Assembly (NCBI GenBank): GCA_008363265.1
Contig: RHKR01000010.1
Location: 1 to 15,172 of the forward strand
DNA from: Chlorobiota bacterium
GTDB taxonomy: Bacteria > Bacteroidota > Ignavibacteria > Ignavibacteriales > Ignavibacteriaceae
Direction: 5' to 3'
DNA length: 15,172 nucleotides
Below are positions 1 to 8,100 of this stretch, one piece after another. The notes beneath the pieces are model-generated. The model searched no databases, had not been told where the DNA came from, and worked only from the letters and a program-made list of their open reading frames with translations. A program made the translations under genes and the position numbers. Numbering within the stretch: position 1 is the first letter of the stretch; each line of letters begins with the position of its first letter.

Positions 1-1
1 T

Positions 2-259
2 CCCTCGACAACAATAAGATTCAGACTTGAAGAACCGGGAGAGGTTATCCTGAGGGTTTACGATGTAAACGGGTCAACCGTGGCAGTGTTGAACAACGGT
101 TGGCTTCCCGCGGGAGAGCATGAGAGGGATTTCACTCCGGGAAAAACAGGCACGATGGATGATATGGCATCTGGTGTATATTTTTATAATCTTACTGTCA
201 GGGATGCAAACCTGAAACCCGTGTTCATCAAATCAGACAAGATGCTGTTTGTTAAGTAG
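2..259 (+). CDS. C-terminal end of a T9SS type A sorting-domain protein (5' truncated)
   Basis: The reading frame is open from the window edge to TAG at 257-259, giving the last 85 residues of a protein whose start lies outside. It begins with PSTTIRF, which fits the end of the NPxTxI(R)(F/Y) signature that opens type IX secretion sorting domains. It continues with the usual beta-sandwich pattern: a VYDVNGSTVAVL strand, LPAGEHERDF, then MASGVYFYNL, and a basic end, MLFVK. Such tails direct Sec-exported proteins to the type IX translocon and are usually cut off at the cell surface. The function of the cargo part cannot be known from this fragment. No other gene is close on this strand. The sorting-domain call is confident; the product identity is unknown. 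Confidence 0.85.
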   Translation, partial: PSTTIRFRLEEPGEVILRVYDVNGSTVAVLNNGWLPAGEHERDFTPGKTGTMDDMASGVYFYNLTVRDANLKPVFIKSDKMLFVK

Positions 260-330
260 GTGATATTGGCTGTTGGCATATCCTTCTTCGGCGGGACGAT
301 GGCTGAAATACCGGTTTTACCCCTGGATAA

Positions 331-444
331 TCCTTGACGGGATTAATCCCCCGAAGGGACAAGCTGCTAATCCTTTAATCTCCCAAAGGGATGTGCCAAA
401 GGCATCCCTATGGGACCTGTGGCACTGCTAATCCCCCACGGGGG
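331..444. repeat. Cluster of intergenic palindromes downstream of the T9SS gene
   Basis: This gene-free stretch between the two flanking stop codons holds several palindromes. GGGATTAATCCC at 339-350 is a perfect 12-mer. GTGCC (393-397) pairs with GGCAC (421-425) around an inner TCCC-TAT-GGGA hairpin (405-415). CCCCC-AC-GGGGG lies at 433-444. The word CTGCTAATCC occurs twice (364-373 and 425-434). No coding signal is visible. It looks like a decayed dispersed repeat, not a promoter. Confidence 0.6.
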
Positions 445-460
445 CGAGCTGATTCAGACA

Positions 461-487
461 AAGAAAAGGCTGTCTCATCGACAGCCT
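461..487 (-). terminator. Intrinsic terminator of the thioredoxin gene
   Basis: AGGCTGTC (467-474) pairs with GACAGCCT (480-487) around a 5-base loop, an 8-bp stem. Read on the minus strand the hairpin is followed by TTTTCTT (complement of 461-467), 49 bases after the thioredoxin stop. On the plus strand the tract after it is only TCTTTCC, so it may work weakly in that direction for the T9SS gene. Confidence 0.75.
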
Positions 488-490
488 CTT

Positions 491-538
491 TCCGCGTAAA
501 TCCGTTTAATCCGCGTCATCTGCGTTCTATTCCGGTTA
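491..538. repeat. Degenerate ~10-bp tandem repeat running into the trx stop codon
   Basis: Cut into tens, this stretch reads TCCGCGTAAA, TCCGTTTAAT, CCGCGTCATC, TGCGTTCTAT, TCCGGTTAAT: five diverged copies of one decamer. The last copy supplies the stop codon of the thioredoxin gene (TTA at 536-538, TAA on the minus strand). A related stretch with CTGCGGTTAATTCA occurs near 14655. Similar word strings are, from memory, common between genes in environmental bacterial genomes; their function is unknown. Confidence 0.55.
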
Positions 539-904
539 ATTCATTTCCTCTTCTTTTATGAGGAGTTTGTCGATGATCTCGACGAGGGCTGGTTTTGGGA
601 GCGCGCCCTGGGCCATGCGGGGTTGTCCGTTAAGAGGGACGAAGAGAAGCGAGGGGATGCTTCTGATGCCGAAAGCGGCAGCGAGCTCCTGCTCGGCTTC
701 GGTGTCGATCTTGTAGATGTCAACCTGGCCTTTGTATTCCTCAGAGAGTTCTTCGAGAACGGGGGCGACCATCTTGCAGGGCCCGCACCAGTCGGCGTAA
801 AAATCGATAAGGCAGGGCTTGTCACCCTCAAATTTCCATTCCTGATTCTGCTCATAGTTGAACACTTTCTTCAGGAAGATGTCTTTCGTCAAATGGGTAG
901 TCAT
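536..904 (-). CDS. trxA: Thioredoxin
   Basis: A 122-residue cytoplasmic thioredoxin that reduces disulfides in target proteins, using electrons from thioredoxin reductase. The active site is WCGPCK at residues 39-44, preceded by the DFYAD strand. The cis-proline is P84 in RSIPS, and GALPKPALVEIID matches the last helix. There is no signal peptide. The N-terminus, about 25 residues before the fold, is somewhat longer than in E. coli TrxA. The ATG at 902-904 has GGAG (complement of 910-913) five bases upstream. The gene is monocistronic, has its own terminator, and is divergent from the secreted protein gene at 1060. The last codons (EEEMN) abut a short tandem repeat that provides the stop. Confidence 0.96.
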   Translation of the reverse strand: MTTHLTKDIFLKKVFNYEQNQEWKFEGDKPCLIDFYADWCGPCKMVAPVLEELSEEYKGQVDIYKIDTEAEQELAAAFGIRSIPSLLFVPLNGQPRMAQGALPKPALVEIIDKLLIKEEEMN

Positions 905-998
905 TAATTCTCCGTGTTCTGAAATTTTGTTTTTCTTTCAAGGTAAGATGTAAAGATATGAAAAAGGATTCAGGAGCGGTAAAATATGTTGAACGGTA

Positions 999-1028
999 TT
1001 TGAAATGTCGCGAAAAAATGTAGGTTAA
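999..1028 (+). promoter_or_regulatory. Weak candidate promoter for the Asp-box protein gene
   Basis: TTTG at 999-1002 is followed after 18 bases by TAGGTTAA at 1021-1028. The first element matches the Bacteroidetes -33 box; the second matches only part of TAnnTTTG. It lies 31 bases before the start codon in the 155-bp gap between divergent genes. No better candidate was seen on this strand. Confidence 0.25.
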
Positions 1029-1059
1029 AGTCTGATTTAGCATTTTTTTTGGAGTTAAA

Positions 1060-3033
1060 ATGAGAAGCAAGAGCCGGTTGATACTGCCGGTCTTTCTTTT
1101 GGTATCGATTCTGATAACTGAAATGCAGGCTCAGTTCACCCCCTGGAAGGCCATTGACACAATGGCTAACACATTCTCGACTGCCTGGCCCGGTCTGAAA
1201 CCCCTGGCATCCGCCCCCTACTCAAACCTACTGATGATGATCCACCGCGCGAATACAACTTATGCCCCTTCCTCAGGCGCGCTTGTTTATAACATCTCCA
1301 CCGATAACGGTATGACCTGGAGCCGGAAACTCCCGCCGGTTAACAGCCAGGTTGAATACGGCGCGCGCTACCCGACTCTGGCCCTGCGGATCGACTCGGG
1401 TGCCGCCCCATCGACCGCGAAGGCATTCTCACTTTTCGGACAGGCATCGATGATTCCCGAGATCGACCACGGCGCGGCACTGGTATCGAATGTTATCAAC
1501 GCCACTTCAACATCTGTGATATTTAACAGCATGTCGGGCATATCATCAACCACCCTTTGCTGGGCGAGTGACATCAATAATTATTTCTACTGGATCGGGA
1601 TGAGCCCCGGCTCGGGGGATATCCTTCTGAAGCGGACCACCGATCTCGTGACGGTTCAATCGTACCCAATGTTTAACGCTCCTTCACTCGGGGGAGTTAT
1701 TATCCCCGTTAGAGGTGTGAGCCACAAGGGAAAGCTCTACTTTGGCTTCCTCGCGAAGCCACCCGCCGGCACGCAAATACAGACATACCTTCCGGCATTT
1801 GTAACATCAACAGATAACGGCGAAACATGGTCACCGATCCAGTGGGCGGATTTCAGGCAGTCAGTGGGCCTTTCCCGGTTCGATCAACTGTGGGACTGGA
1901 ACCCCACGAACCAGCTGCTTAATTATTCTGCCGATATGGCAGTAAGTTACGATGGGAAGGTACACTTCGCCCTTGGCCTGCAGGATACAAACCTGACGGT
2001 GCAGCAGGGAAGAAACGCTATAGTTGACCTCTGCCAGCAGGGGAGTTACTGGATCGGGTTCATCGCCGGCAACAAACTCAACGACATTTCATATTCGAAA
2101 CTCGACGGTCCCGCGGTCGGTCAGATGGGTTACGGCGTGAACATCGCCACTTCCCCCATGATGGGGCTTTACGCGGTTTCATGGGTGCATCCCACGGGCA
2201 ACACGCCGGCGGATACACTGTGTGATATTTGGCTTTCCCCCCGGCTTGACGGGATGTATTTCTATGGTCCAATGAATCTGACGAACACTCCCGGCAAGAA
2301 CGAGAACAACCACCACATGGCCGGGATGATCAATTTTCAACCGGGTTTTTTCAGGTTCAATGCCGACCTTGTATACAACTATCCCGCAGGCTATGACGGC
2401 TCGTACCCGAACGGCGGCGGTTACGAAACCATGCCAAGCGTGATCTACCACTCGCGAGTTGATATCCCGATACCTCTCAGTCCCGTTGAACTGGTTTCGT
2501 TCACAGCCACTCCGCTTACAGACGGGATAAAGCTTGAATGGACCACCGCAACCGAGAGCAATAACCACATTTTTATTATTGAAAGGAACAGCGGTGAAGG
2601 CTTCGCCGAAATTGGAAGTGTTGCCGGTTCGGGCGCGGCCACTGAAACCAACCACTACACATACATCGATAAAGCCGCTGCGGGAGGTGCTTTCTACCGC
2701 TTGAAACAGGTTGATTACGACGGAACCGCGTCATACTCGAATATCATCGAGGCCCCCGCGCTTCTTCCTGTTGACCTTGTTCTCGAGCAGAATTTCCCGA
2801 ATCCGGGTAACCCGGGGACCGTTATCCGTTACGCGTTACCCGCGGCCGGTCATGCATCGCTGAAGGTATTTGATGTAACGGGGCGTGAGGTTGCCGTTCT
2901 TGTGGACAGGGAGATGTCCGCAGGCCGGCATGAGGTTTCATTCGATGCAACAGGTTTACCATCAGGCACCTATTTCTGCCAATTGCGGCATAACGGCCAG
3001 GCGAGGACGGTGAAGCTTGTAGTAGTTAAATAG
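1060..3033 (+). CDS. Secreted Asp-box (BNR) repeat protein with T9SS type A sorting domain
   Basis: 657 residues. Residues 1-24 form a signal peptide ending MQAQ. Two Asp-boxes with the S-x-D-x-G-x-x-W pattern (STDNGMTW at 80-87 and STDNGETW at 250-257) mark a sialidase-like beta-propeller over about residues 25-465. About 475-565 is a fibronectin-III-like module (PVELVSFTA through YRLKQVDYDG). From 571 to the end is a type IX sorting domain with NFPNPGNPGTVIRY, FDVTGREV and LPSGTYFC. It is therefore exported by Sec and then sent to the surface through the T9SS. GGAG at 1051-1054 lies five bases before the ATG. Asp-boxes show the fold, not the activity: I cannot see a sialidase catalytic arginine triad, so it may be a glycan-binding protein or a non-sialidase hydrolase. 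The stop codon TAG is the first three bases of an inverted repeat. Confidence 0.85.
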   Translation: MRSKSRLILPVFLLVSILITEMQAQFTPWKAIDTMANTFSTAWPGLKPLASAPYSNLLMMIHRANTTYAPSSGALVYNISTDNGMTWSRKLPPVNSQVEYGARYPTLALRIDSGAAPSTAKAFSLFGQASMIPEIDHGAALVSNVINATSTSVIFNSMSGISSTTLCWASDINNYFYWIGMSPGSGDILLKRTTDLVTVQSYPMFNAPSLGGVIIPVRGVSHKGKLYFGFLAKPPAGTQIQTYLPAFVTSTDNGETWSPIQWADFRQSVGLSRFDQLWDWNPTNQLLNYSADMAVSYDGKVHFALGLQDTNLTVQQGRNAIVDLCQQGSYWIGFIAGNKLNDISYSKLDGPAVGQMGYGVNIATSPMMGLYAVSWVHPTGNTPADTLCDIWLSPRLDGMYFYGPMNLTNTPGKNENNHHMAGMINFQPGFFRFNADLVYNYPAGYDGSYPNGGGYETMPSVIYHSRVDIPIPLSPVELVSFTATPLTDGIKLEWTTATESNNHIFIIERNSGEGFAEIGSVAGSGAATETNHYTYIDKAAAGGAFYRLKQVDYDGTASYSNIIEAPALLPVDLVLEQNFPNPGNPGTVIRYALPAAGHASLKVFDVTGREVAVLVDREMSAGRHEVSFDATGLPSGTYFCQLRHNGQARTVKLVVVK

Positions 3034-3131
3034 TGTAGAGTGTATAGTGTAGAGTATAGAGGAAATTTCTCCATACTCTACACTACAGCCCGCTGCGGTG
3101 GGTTGGTCTCCACACTCTACACTCTACACTA
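3031..3131. repeat. Stop-to-stop inverted repeat between convergent genes, possible two-way terminator
   Basis: TAGTGTAGAGTGTA at 3031-3044 is matched exactly by its reverse complement at 3118-3131. Inside, a 13-base arm at 3045-3057 pairs exactly with 3073-3085 around a 15-base, largely self-complementary loop. The left arm is one unbroken 27-mer. The right arm is split by 32 bases (3086-3117) carrying a GC-rich imperfect palindrome, CCCGCTGCGGTGGG. Each outer arm starts, read inward, with the TAG stop of the adjoining gene. No T-run follows, so termination would depend on the hairpin alone. Confidence 0.8.
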
Positions 3132-3974
3132 TAAAATCGAAAACACCAGTCCCAGTTGAAACGCCTGCCGGATCTGGGTCCGTTTGATCTGGTCTTCGTC
3201 GTAAACGATTACCCAGTTAAGGTTGGTGGCGAGCCACTTGTTGATCTGAGCCGTGATGAGGTTCTCCCACCTGACATCCCAGATATCCAGCTTCTTGAAG
3301 GGTGAGAAGAGGGAGAGTTTGCTGACATACTGTACATTCTCGGCCACGGGTATCTTAAGATCGGTGACGCTGTTGAGACCGATATCGAACTTGAATTTTT
3401 CGATCTCGGGGGTTAGCGGGTCATCAGCCTCTTTGAAGAAATTATTGGAGATTATCTCCCGTGCCGCGATATCGAGACGGGACTGGACGAACTCCGATTT
3501 GTCGTAGAGAAGTCCAATACCCTGGGTGATATAAGCAGGATCGAAAAAGTTTGAGATCTCGACAGCGGGGTCAACCTTGTAGTTGTAGCCCGTTGTTATC
3601 TGGGTAAGGAATGTGTTGGAAGCGGCGAACTTGAAGATCCATCCGAGGTCGCGGGCGAGAACATTTTCCATGAATATCTCATTCTCATTCTGTTTGTTCG
3701 GCTGATCACCGGACTGAGTGCGGCCGTAGGTCATTTTCAGTTGATTTTTAAACACCCAGTGTTCCGATTTCCAGTTCAGACCGAAATTCATGTAAGTGTT
3801 CCATGATACGGCGTTCTCGCCACCCTTTGCCCAGTCGGAAAAACTCACCTGGGAGAAGTTGAATCCCGCGGTCAGGGATGGCGTCCACTTATAGAGTGTT
3901 GAATCGGTTTGCGCGTTAAGGGGTGAAAAGAACGCGAAAAGAATGAAAAAAGCAAGTAAAGGATATAGTTTCAT
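3129..3974 (-). CDS. DUF3078 outer-membrane beta-barrel protein
   Basis: 281 residues with a signal peptide (about 1-22, ending PLNAQ). The mature part alternates aromatic and polar residues in strands typical of an outer-membrane barrel. The opening FNFSQVSFSDWAKGGENAVSWN stretch (about 39-60) is what I recognise as DUF3078, a family found mainly in the Bacteroidota and relatives. Its function is not known. GGAG (complement of 3983-3986) lies eight bases before the ATG. The gene is convergent with the Asp-box protein gene and divergent from carA. The TAG stop belongs to the inverted repeat at 3031-3131. Family assignment is from pattern recognition; an outer-membrane location is inferred from the signal peptide and strand pattern. 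Confidence 0.8.
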   Translation of the reverse strand: MKLYPLLAFFILFAFFSPLNAQTDSTLYKWTPSLTAGFNFSQVSFSDWAKGGENAVSWNTYMNFGLNWKSEHWVFKNQLKMTYGRTQSGDQPNKQNENEIFMENVLARDLGWIFKFAASNTFLTQITTGYNYKVDPAVEISNFFDPAYITQGIGLLYDKSEFVQSRLDIAAREIISNNFFKEADDPLTPEIEKFKFDIGLNSVTDLKIPVAENVQYVSKLSLFSPFKKLDIWDVRWENLITAQINKWLATNLNWVIVYDEDQIKRTQIRQAFQLGLVFSIL

Positions 3975-4018
3975 TGTGTTGGCTCCATTTCAGGTTTGAA
4001 ATAATATTTATCTAAATG

Positions 4019-4026
4019 CAAAAATA
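4019..4026 (-). promoter_or_regulatory. Candidate -7 promoter element for the DUF3078 gene
   Basis: The minus strand reads TATTTTTG here, an exact match to the Bacteroidetes -7 consensus TAnnTTTG, 44 bases before the ATG. There is no TTTG at the usual 19-base distance upstream (one occurs at 13 bases), so the match is incomplete. Confidence 0.35.
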
Positions 4027-4047
4027 ATGAACCCCGGGTCAAATTGG

Positions 4048-4078
4048 TTTATTCAGCGGCAGTAAAGTCTTATATTTG
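4048..4078 (+). promoter_or_regulatory. Candidate carAB promoter, Bacteroidetes type
   Basis: TATATTTG at 4071-4078 matches TAnnTTTG exactly. TTTA at 4048-4051, 19 bases upstream, matches three of four bases of the -33 box TTTG. Transcription would begin about 40-45 bases before the carA start codon. No hairpin typical of a pyrimidine attenuator and no recognised operator lies in the short leader. Confidence 0.5.
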
Positions 4079-4128
4079 AATCCAATCTTTTTCGAAATCC
4101 CCAACAACCACCTTAAACGAATTAGCAG

Positions 4129-5193
4129 ATGACCGGAAAACTTATACTTGAAGACGGCAGTGAGTACACCGGCACGGTGTTCGGCGCGCCCCTTTCATCC
4201 GCGGGAGAGACCGTGTTCAGCACGGCCGTTACCGGCTACACCGAGAGCCTCTCCGATCCTTCATACTCGGGACAGATACTTACGCTGACTTTCCCGCTGA
4301 TCGGCAACTACGGCATCCCCGGGAAGGAGAGGGCCGACAAGATCGCCAGGTTCTTCGAGTCAGACAAGGTTCAGGCTGCCGGATTGATCGTGAATAACTA
4401 CTCACCCGAGTACAGTCACTGGAACGCTGAAAGAAGTCTTTCAGACTGGTTACAGGAGTACGGTGTGCCCGGACTTACCGGGGTTGACACCCGCGCCCTC
4501 ACCAAAAAATTGCGCGAAAAAGGTTCACTTCTGGGGAAAATAGTGGTTGATAGCGATATTCCATTTTTCGATCCCGACAAGCATGACCTCCTCGACAAAG
4601 TAACGGTTGAAAAGGTTGAAGAATCGGGGAACGGCAAGAACAAGATCATTCTGGTTGACTGCGGCAGCAAGACAAACATAATAAGATGCCTCCTCAGCCG
4701 GGATGCCACCGTGATAAGGGTCCCCTGGAACCACGACTTTTCAAGCGAAGAGTACGATGGCCTTTTTATTTCGAACGGACCCGGTAATCCGAAGAGGGCA
4801 GGTGTGGTGATAGAGAATCTGAAGAAGGCATTTCAGAAAGAAAAACCAATAATGGGTATCTGTCTGGGGCATCAGTTGATGGCGCTTGCCACTGGTGCCG
4901 ACACATACAAAATGAAATACGGCCACCGCAGCCATAACCAGCCCGTCCTCCTGTACGGCACGAACAAAGCATTCATTACATCGCAGAATCACGGGTATGT
5001 AGTGGACAACCCAACAATTCCTGATGAATGGGAGCACTACTTCGTTAATCTGAATGACGGAACGAACGAGGGGCTCAGGCACAAGACACTTCCATACCTC
5101 TCGGTGCAGTTCCATCCGGAGGCTTCGAGCGGTCCGACAGATACCGAGTTTCTGTTCGATGAGTTCATGAAAAATGTAAGGAGGGGGAAATAG
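4129..5193 (+). CDS. carA: Carbamoyl-phosphate synthase small (glutaminase) subunit
   Basis: 354 residues. It hydrolyses glutamine and passes ammonia to CarB for carbamoyl phosphate, the precursor of pyrimidines and arginine. Residues 1-~140 are the CPSase small-chain domain (LEDGSEYTG, TAVTGYTESLSDPSY, GVDTRALTKKLR). About 172-350 is a class I glutamine amidotransferase with nucleophile C245 in GICLGHQ and H329/E331 in QFHPEAS. The stretches SHNQPV, FITSQNHGY and FVNLNDGTNEG resemble the amidotransferase part of animal CPS1/CAD more than E. coli CarA, from memory. There is no clear Shine-Dalgarno before the ATG (only AGCAG nearby), but the domain starts at once, so the start is reasonable. 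It is followed two bases later by carB. Confidence 0.97.
   Translation: MTGKLILEDGSEYTGTVFGAPLSSAGETVFSTAVTGYTESLSDPSYSGQILTLTFPLIGNYGIPGKERADKIARFFESDKVQAAGLIVNNYSPEYSHWNAERSLSDWLQEYGVPGLTGVDTRALTKKLREKGSLLGKIVVDSDIPFFDPDKHDLLDKVTVEKVEESGNGKNKIILVDCGSKTNIIRCLLSRDATVIRVPWNHDFSSEEYDGLFISNGPGNPKRAGVVIENLKKAFQKEKPIMGICLGHQLMALATGADTYKMKYGHRSHNQPVLLYGTNKAFITSQNHGYVVDNPTIPDEWEHYFVNLNDGTNEGLRHKTLPYLSVQFHPEASSGPTDTEFLFDEFMKNVRRGK
5178..5184 (+). promoter_or_regulatory. Ribosome binding site of carB inside the end of carA
   Basis: AAGGAGG lies within the last codons of carA, 11 bases before the ATG at 5196. A second in-frame ATG at 5205 (codon 4) is also possible, at a longer distance. The arrangement suggests translational coupling of the two subunits. 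Confidence 0.7.
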
Positions 5194-5195
5194 CG

Positions 5196-8100
5196 ATGAG
5201 CAACATGAAAATTGAAAAAGTATTGATAATCGGCTCCGGCGCGCTGAAGATCGGCGAGGCGGGCGAGTTCGACTACAGCGGCTCGCAGGCGCTGAAAGCC
5301 CTCCGCGAAGAGGGTATAAAGACCGTGCTGCTGAACCCCAATATCGCCACGGTTCAAACCTCGGAAAAGCTTGCCGACAAGATATACTTCCTTCCCGTTA
5401 CCCCGCTCTTTGTTGAAGAAGTGATAAAGAAGGAAAAACCGCAGGGGATACTCCTCTCGTTTGGCGGGCAGACCGCGCTTAACTGCGGCGTTGAGCTTTA
5501 CAGAAGTGGCGTGCTCGCCAAATACGGCGTTGAAGTGCTGGGGACACCCGTTGAAGCGATAATCGAGACCGAGGACAGGGAGCTCTTCGCGAAGAAACTT
5601 GCCTCAATAGATATTAAAACTCCGAAAAGTTTCGCCGTAACCTCCGTTGAAGACGCGATCGCGGCTGCCGAAAAGATAGGTTTCCCTCTGATCATCCGTG
5701 CTGCCTACACCCTGGGCGGACAGGGGAGCGGGTTCTGCAACGACATGCCCTCGCTCCGCGAAATGGCGGACAAAGCCTTTTCGTACTCCGATCAGATACT
5801 CGTTGAAGAGTCGCTGAAAGGTTGGAAAGAGGTGGAGTATGAAGTGGTACGCGACCGGTACGACAACTGTATAACTGTCTGCAATATGGAGAATTTCGAC
5901 CCCCTCGGCATCCACACGGGCGAAAGCATCGTTGTGGCGCCGTCGCAGACCCTCTCGAACGACGACTACCAGTTGCTCAGAAATATTTCAATTAAACTTA
6001 TCAGACATGTCGGAATTGTAGGCGAGTGCAATGTGCAGTTCGCGCTCGATCCACATTCACAGGACTATCGTGTCATCGAGGTTAACGCCCGCCTGAGCAG
6101 GTCATCGGCACTCGCTTCCAAGGCGACTGGCTACCCGCTCGCTTTCGTGGCCGCAAAACTCGCGCTTGGGTATGGACTGCATGAACTTAAAAACACTGTA
6201 ACGAAGGTAACCTCCGCCCTCTTCGAACCGGCACTCGACTACATAGTTGTGAAGATCCCGAGGTGGGACCTCGACAAGTTCACCGGGGTCTCGAAGAAGA
6301 TCGGCAGCGCCATGAAGAGCGTTGGCGAAGTGATGGCGATCGGCCGCACATTTGAGGAGGCGATACAGAAGGGGCTGAGGATGATCCGGCAGTCGCGTCA
6401 CGGATTTGTGGGTACTCGCGAAGAACCCGTTGACGACCTCGCTGCCGCGCTTACCGAGCCAACCGACAAAAGGATATTTTACATCTCGGAGGCATTCGAA
6501 ACCGGTTATTCCGTTGAGGATATATACAACCTGACGAAGATCGACCGGTGGTTCCTCTGGAAACTGAAGAATATTTTTGACCTTAAGAACCGGTTAACAG
6601 GTTTCGACGACATTACCAGGCTCCCTGATGAGATTTTGAGGGAGGCCAAAGTGCTCGGGTTCAGCGACTTCCAGATCGCGAGGTTCGTGCTGAAAAGCAG
6701 CGACAAGGAGATGGAACGCGACATCCTTAGGGTGCGCCATGAGAGGATCAGACGCGGCATACTCCCGGTCGTGAAGCAGATAGATACACTGGCTGCCGAA
6801 TACCCCGCGCAGACGAACTACCTCTACCTGACATATTCGGGCACCGAAAACGACATAAATTATGAGAACGACCGCAAGACCGTGATCGTGCTTGGGTCGG
6901 GAGCCTACCGGATAGGAAGTTCCGTTGAGTTCGACTGGTGTTCGGTTTCGGCTCTTACAACCGCACGGAACGAAGGCTTCAGGGCCGTAATGATAAACTA
7001 TAACCCTGAGACAGTAAGTACCGACTACGACATCTGCGACAGGCTCTACTTCGACGAGCTCAGCTTCGAAAGGGTGATGGACATCATCGACCTTGAGACG
7101 CCTTTCGGCGTGATCGTGAATTCGGGCGGGCAGATCCCGAACGGACTCGCGATGCGGCTAGACAGGATGAAGGTTCCGATCCTTGGTACCTCGGCCGCCT
7201 CGATCGACAGGTCGGAGAACCGCCACAAATTCTCACAGATGCTCGATGATCTGGGGATCGATCAGCCCAGATGGAAAGAACTTACATCGATCGATGATAT
7301 TAACGCGTTTGCAGAAGAAGTTGGTTTCCCGCTTCTGATCAGGCCTTCCTATGTTCTTTCAGGCTCGGCCATGAATGTGGTTTCGAACAGTGAAGACCTT
7401 GAATACTTTCTTAAGGAAGCCGCGACCGTCTCGAAGCAGTACCCCGTTGTGGTCTCCGAGTTCATCGAGAATGCCAAGGAGATCGAGTTTGATGCCGTGG
7501 CGAAAGATGGTGAAATTATTGCTTACACCGTCTCAGAGCATGTCGAGTTCGCCGGTGTTCACTCGGGCGACTCAACCATCATATTCCCCCCGCAGAAGAT
7601 CTATGTTGAAACGAGCCGTCTGATAAAGAAGACCGCGCACAAGATCGCGCGGGAGCTGAAGATAACGGGACCGTTCAACATCCAGTTCATCGCCCGCGAC
7701 AATTATATCAAAGTGATCGAGTGCAATCTGAGAGCATCCCGTTCATTCCCGTTCGTCTCCAAGGTGTTGAAAGTTGATCTGATCGAACTTGCAACAAAAG
7801 CGGCACTTGGTCTTGAGGTTAAGAAACCTTCAAAGTCCGCCTTCGATCTTGAGTATATCGGAGTGAAGGCATCGCAGTTCTCATTCCACCGGTTGAGCGG
7901 TGCGGATCCCGTTTTGGGAGTCGATATGACCTCGACGGGAGAGGTCGGCTGCATCGGTGATGATCTTTATGAGGCCCTCCTCAAAGCGATGCTTTCAGTA
8001 GGTTACAGGCTGCCCGTGAACAGCGTTCTTCTTTCAACGGGACCGCTTAGGGATAAAGTTGAACTACTTGAGCCATGCAGGTCGTTATCTGATAGTGGTG

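Noticed and set aside
623..907. Plus-strand open frame of 94 codons opposite thioredoxin
   Set aside because: It is the antisense shadow of trxA, whose active-site motif and ribosome binding site are clear.
2179..2655. Minus-strand open frame of 158 codons
   Set aside because: It lies entirely inside the well-supported Asp-box protein gene, has no recognisable domain and reflects the codon bias of that gene.
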